Of a stretch of DNA of 64,000 nucleotides, positions 61,401 through 64,000 are shown one piece after another. Position 1 is the stretch's first letter; each line of letters begins with the position of its first letter. The stretch lies in the NCBI GenBank assembly GCA_008973525.1, contig WACJ01000516.1:1488001-1552000 (forward strand), in the 5' to 3' direction. The position numbers and the translations under genes are program-made. This stretch comes from Stenopsyche tienmushanensis. Lineage: Eukaryota > Arthropoda > Insecta > Trichoptera > Stenopsychidae. The notes beneath the pieces were generated by a model that was given only the letters and a program-made list of their open reading frames with translations, did no database searches and was not told where the DNA came from.

Positions 61401-64000
61401 CAAAAGACATTCATATCCACTTTAAGAGACACAGGAAATATTATTAGATGGTGATTAGAGTGATGGATAGGATCAAATCTACGATTATGGTGTCATTGGG
61501 TTTCCTTCCGCTTTTCTCGGCTCCTCTAATAAATAGCAGATGATTAGATATAAATAACGATGGGTTAGCATATAAATATTATAAGGTTATTTCCTTGACT
61601 GTGGATTTTACCTGAGGCGGTTCTGAAGTATGTCCTTTTTGCCGTGCTATTTTGGGTTAATATATTTTTTGGTATTTGATGCAGTATTCTATGACTCAAT
61701 CTTTATTTGCACATTCTTGCATCGAATTATTTGTTCATGTGATACTGCACCTGCTGTAGTGTTGTTATGCGGATTTTGACCCATTTCGTATGCCAATTTT
61801 CTTTCTAGACACTTCTTTACAAATTAGACAGCCGAATGTGGTAACCGTATTTGAATATTGGTTATTTATACAAGTGCTTTTCTTCGGATGCTCAGATATA
61901 ACTGTCCTCGTGTCGTTATAATTTGCAACACTGTTCGTTCAAAATATAGCGCTGAACATAACTGTTCTTTAACTAGCCATCTACGATATCAAATTGTTTA
62001 ACATGTGATGTGCAAAAATGCACGTTCTCGCAGGAGACTAGTTGCATTCGTATCGAATATCACGTCTGTCGAAGAAACTTGCAGCAATGTATAACTGGAA
62101 TACAACTCGCATGTAAAGTTTGCAATAATTCAAGTATTATAATATAAAATGTTATTATGTATTAAATAACGAAATTTTGTATCGATTCTGTAGCGAAAAA
62201 TCAGCAATCAAAACTGCTGCATACTAATGGATTGATTAATTCTGATCGTCTCCTCATAGAAAACGATTCCTTTGATGAATATAATTAATGCATACCAATG
62301 TAAATTTTATAGTGGCATCGCAAATATCAATGGATTCGTTTGGGTTGTTTTAAAAAAATTCCAAGCATGTAAGTCGTGAAATAACTCCTGCTGGCCTTTG
62401 GTTTTCTGCTTGTCCGAGTGTCTTGATAAAAACGAATAATGTAGTTAGTCGGAAGAGAACATTTGCAGCAATGATGAATACACTCTTAACATTTTCATAT
62501 CTTTCCAACAGTCTGCCATTTCAATAAAGTTGCTGTTGCTCGATTCAGTCTTTTTCATTTCAACGAAACTCTCCGTTCACTCAATAACCTAGTTATTCGA
62601 GCACCTCTTCGGATGGTCTTATCGCGCGCATCGACATCCTTTGGCGTTCGAATTGCGATTTTTTGCATCTTATCATCCGGTTTTCCTGTTATCACTAATC
62701 TTGTATCTTATATAAATTTGGCGCCGAGAGAAAGTCCTGATTAGCATATCTAAAAACTCCCTGGCGATGATTAGCGACGGAAAAGTAGGACACTTCCTAT
62801 ATTGTCACATTTTTGCCGATTGTGCAATTCGATTTTCGTATGACGATACAATTTTTATTCTCGATGCGATCAAAATACGTCTCCAGCGACGATCGAGCAT
62901 CTTTGTGTTTTGCATTTGGATTTAAACAAGTGTTAAAACAAACACGCTGGCAACCGTTTGGATTCTTTCTATGGTATTTCTGATGTCGTGATCTGTTCAT
63001 ACCGACGCTAGCTAAGATATTCTCCGTCCAAAACTACTATCGTATGTTATAATCAATAGTTCTCCAAGATAATCTGCTTTATGGTCTATAGAAAACATGA
63101 TATACTAGTTTCCGTATTTTAATGCCATTTAGAATTTTTATATGATTTCCAATGTATTACTATAGGCTTCATTGTTCACGTCACTTTCTCCGCGTAAGAA
63201 CAATTTTGAAGTACATGTATGTTTAATGGCCTTTCTTCGAAAATAAATTGGCGTTTATGGAGTCTGGATCGATGTACAATATATTGCAGTTCTCGCATTT
63301 AAAAGCAAAAGGCATTCATTTGTATATGATTTCATGAATTTAATGTGTGGTTATCGACCATATTGCCTGTAGGTAGATTTTTATGATCGACGTATTTCAA
63401 TTAAAAAAAGTAATGTGCTTATTAATTTTCTATTTTACTCGCAACAAGACTTACAATCTAAATCCATAACATCAAAGGTAATAGTAATCAACACTGTTGG
63501 GGAATTGAAACGTATACCATTTTTACGCTATATTTGTGTCTAAATATTTTTCTAAAATTTTTATTCAATGTTAATATTAACCCTTTTTGCGCAATCCGAA
63601 AACTGATGATATTGGCAAATTGTAAATAGATCGCGAAAATCCTTAAATTTCAATAAAGGCCTATTTCATATTCTCAAATATTAATTATATTTGAATTAGA
63701 TCCACGCCAAAGCATCGTAAAATTATCACAGAAATTTATAAATCTAAGGTCATAGATCAAAATTATTTAAATCTTATTGACATGGTGATAATGGGAGCTC
63801 AGTGGATAGTTTATGATAATTTTAAACATAAAAGCGTTGATTGCATCGAGTTGTGTGAATTATCTTTATGTTTCAAATCAAAATCTTTATGTAATTCTCA
63901 ATATATTTATTGTACATTAATAAAATATATGTTTTTAAATCTACACCACCGGATTATTAGCTTGAGTCATAAATAATTGCCGATTTTTTTTAAAAAAACA
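58493..64000. other. Gene-poor terminal stretch
   Basis: No recognisable gene over 5.5 kb. Overlapping open frames on both strands at 60266-60565 and one on the reverse strand at 62797-63000 lack family resemblance and splice context. Two piggyBac-like termini are visible: GAGGGGTTAA ending 60704 and TTAACCCTTTTTGCG starting 63577. Their partners were not found. Confidence 0.4.

Noticed and set aside
62797..63000. Reverse-strand basic, Cys-containing frame
   Set aside because: It might be a transposon fragment. The surrounding frames are broken and no family could be named, so it is not called as a gene.

Overview
The window looks like AT-rich nuclear DNA from an arthropod, most likely an insect. 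It holds spliced genes with short GT-AG introns, insect-style AK1, CIB and C-type lectin coding exons, and many decayed cut-and-paste transposons (Tigger/pogo, mariner/Tc1, hAT, piggyBac). I cannot name the order or species. No bacterial operon, rRNA, canonical tRNA or CRISPR array is visible.

Layout. (1) 1-17.3 kb, + strand: an adenylate kinase isoenzyme 5-like gene whose first exons lie upstream of the window or were not found. Eight exons run from 5519 to the stop at 16447. Both nucleotide-kinase domains have altered active-site motifs, and a Gly/Asn/Met/Ala-rich tail follows. (2) 17.3-33.4 kb: one orphan coding-looking exon (19954-20119), a TE-rich stretch, and a canonical adenylate kinase 1 gene. 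Its start codon probably sits alone at the end of a mostly untranslated exon (ATG 31055-31057), with the rest at 32609-33283. (3) 33.4-38.3 kb: a mariner relic, a secreted C-type lectin (35744-36667) and a 12-bp minisatellite. (4) 38.3-44.1 kb: a calcium- and integrin-binding protein gene (CIB1-like, five exons, +) meets the oligosaccharyltransferase accessory subunit gene OSTC (two exons, -) tail to tail, with 372 bp between stop codons. (5) 44.8-45.1 kb: a candidate small acidic, possibly secreted protein, head to head with OSTC. (6) 45.1-64 kb: no convincing host gene. It holds repeats and transposon relics, including a 671-bp mariner derivative with near-perfect terminal repeats.

AK5-like and AK1 are paralogous nucleotide kinases in the same orientation and would act on adenine-nucleotide balance. 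CIB1 is a calcium sensor, OSTC works in N-glycosylation in the ER membrane, and the lectin is secreted. Apart from the kinase pair, the genes look like ordinary unrelated neighbours. The points most worth following up are the degenerate AK5-like domains, splice-phase compatibility between AK5-like and AK1 exons, a broken splice phase in AK5-like, the nested hAT/mariner insertion and the TA-flanked 800-bp Tigger-type element. I found no convincing undescribed system.
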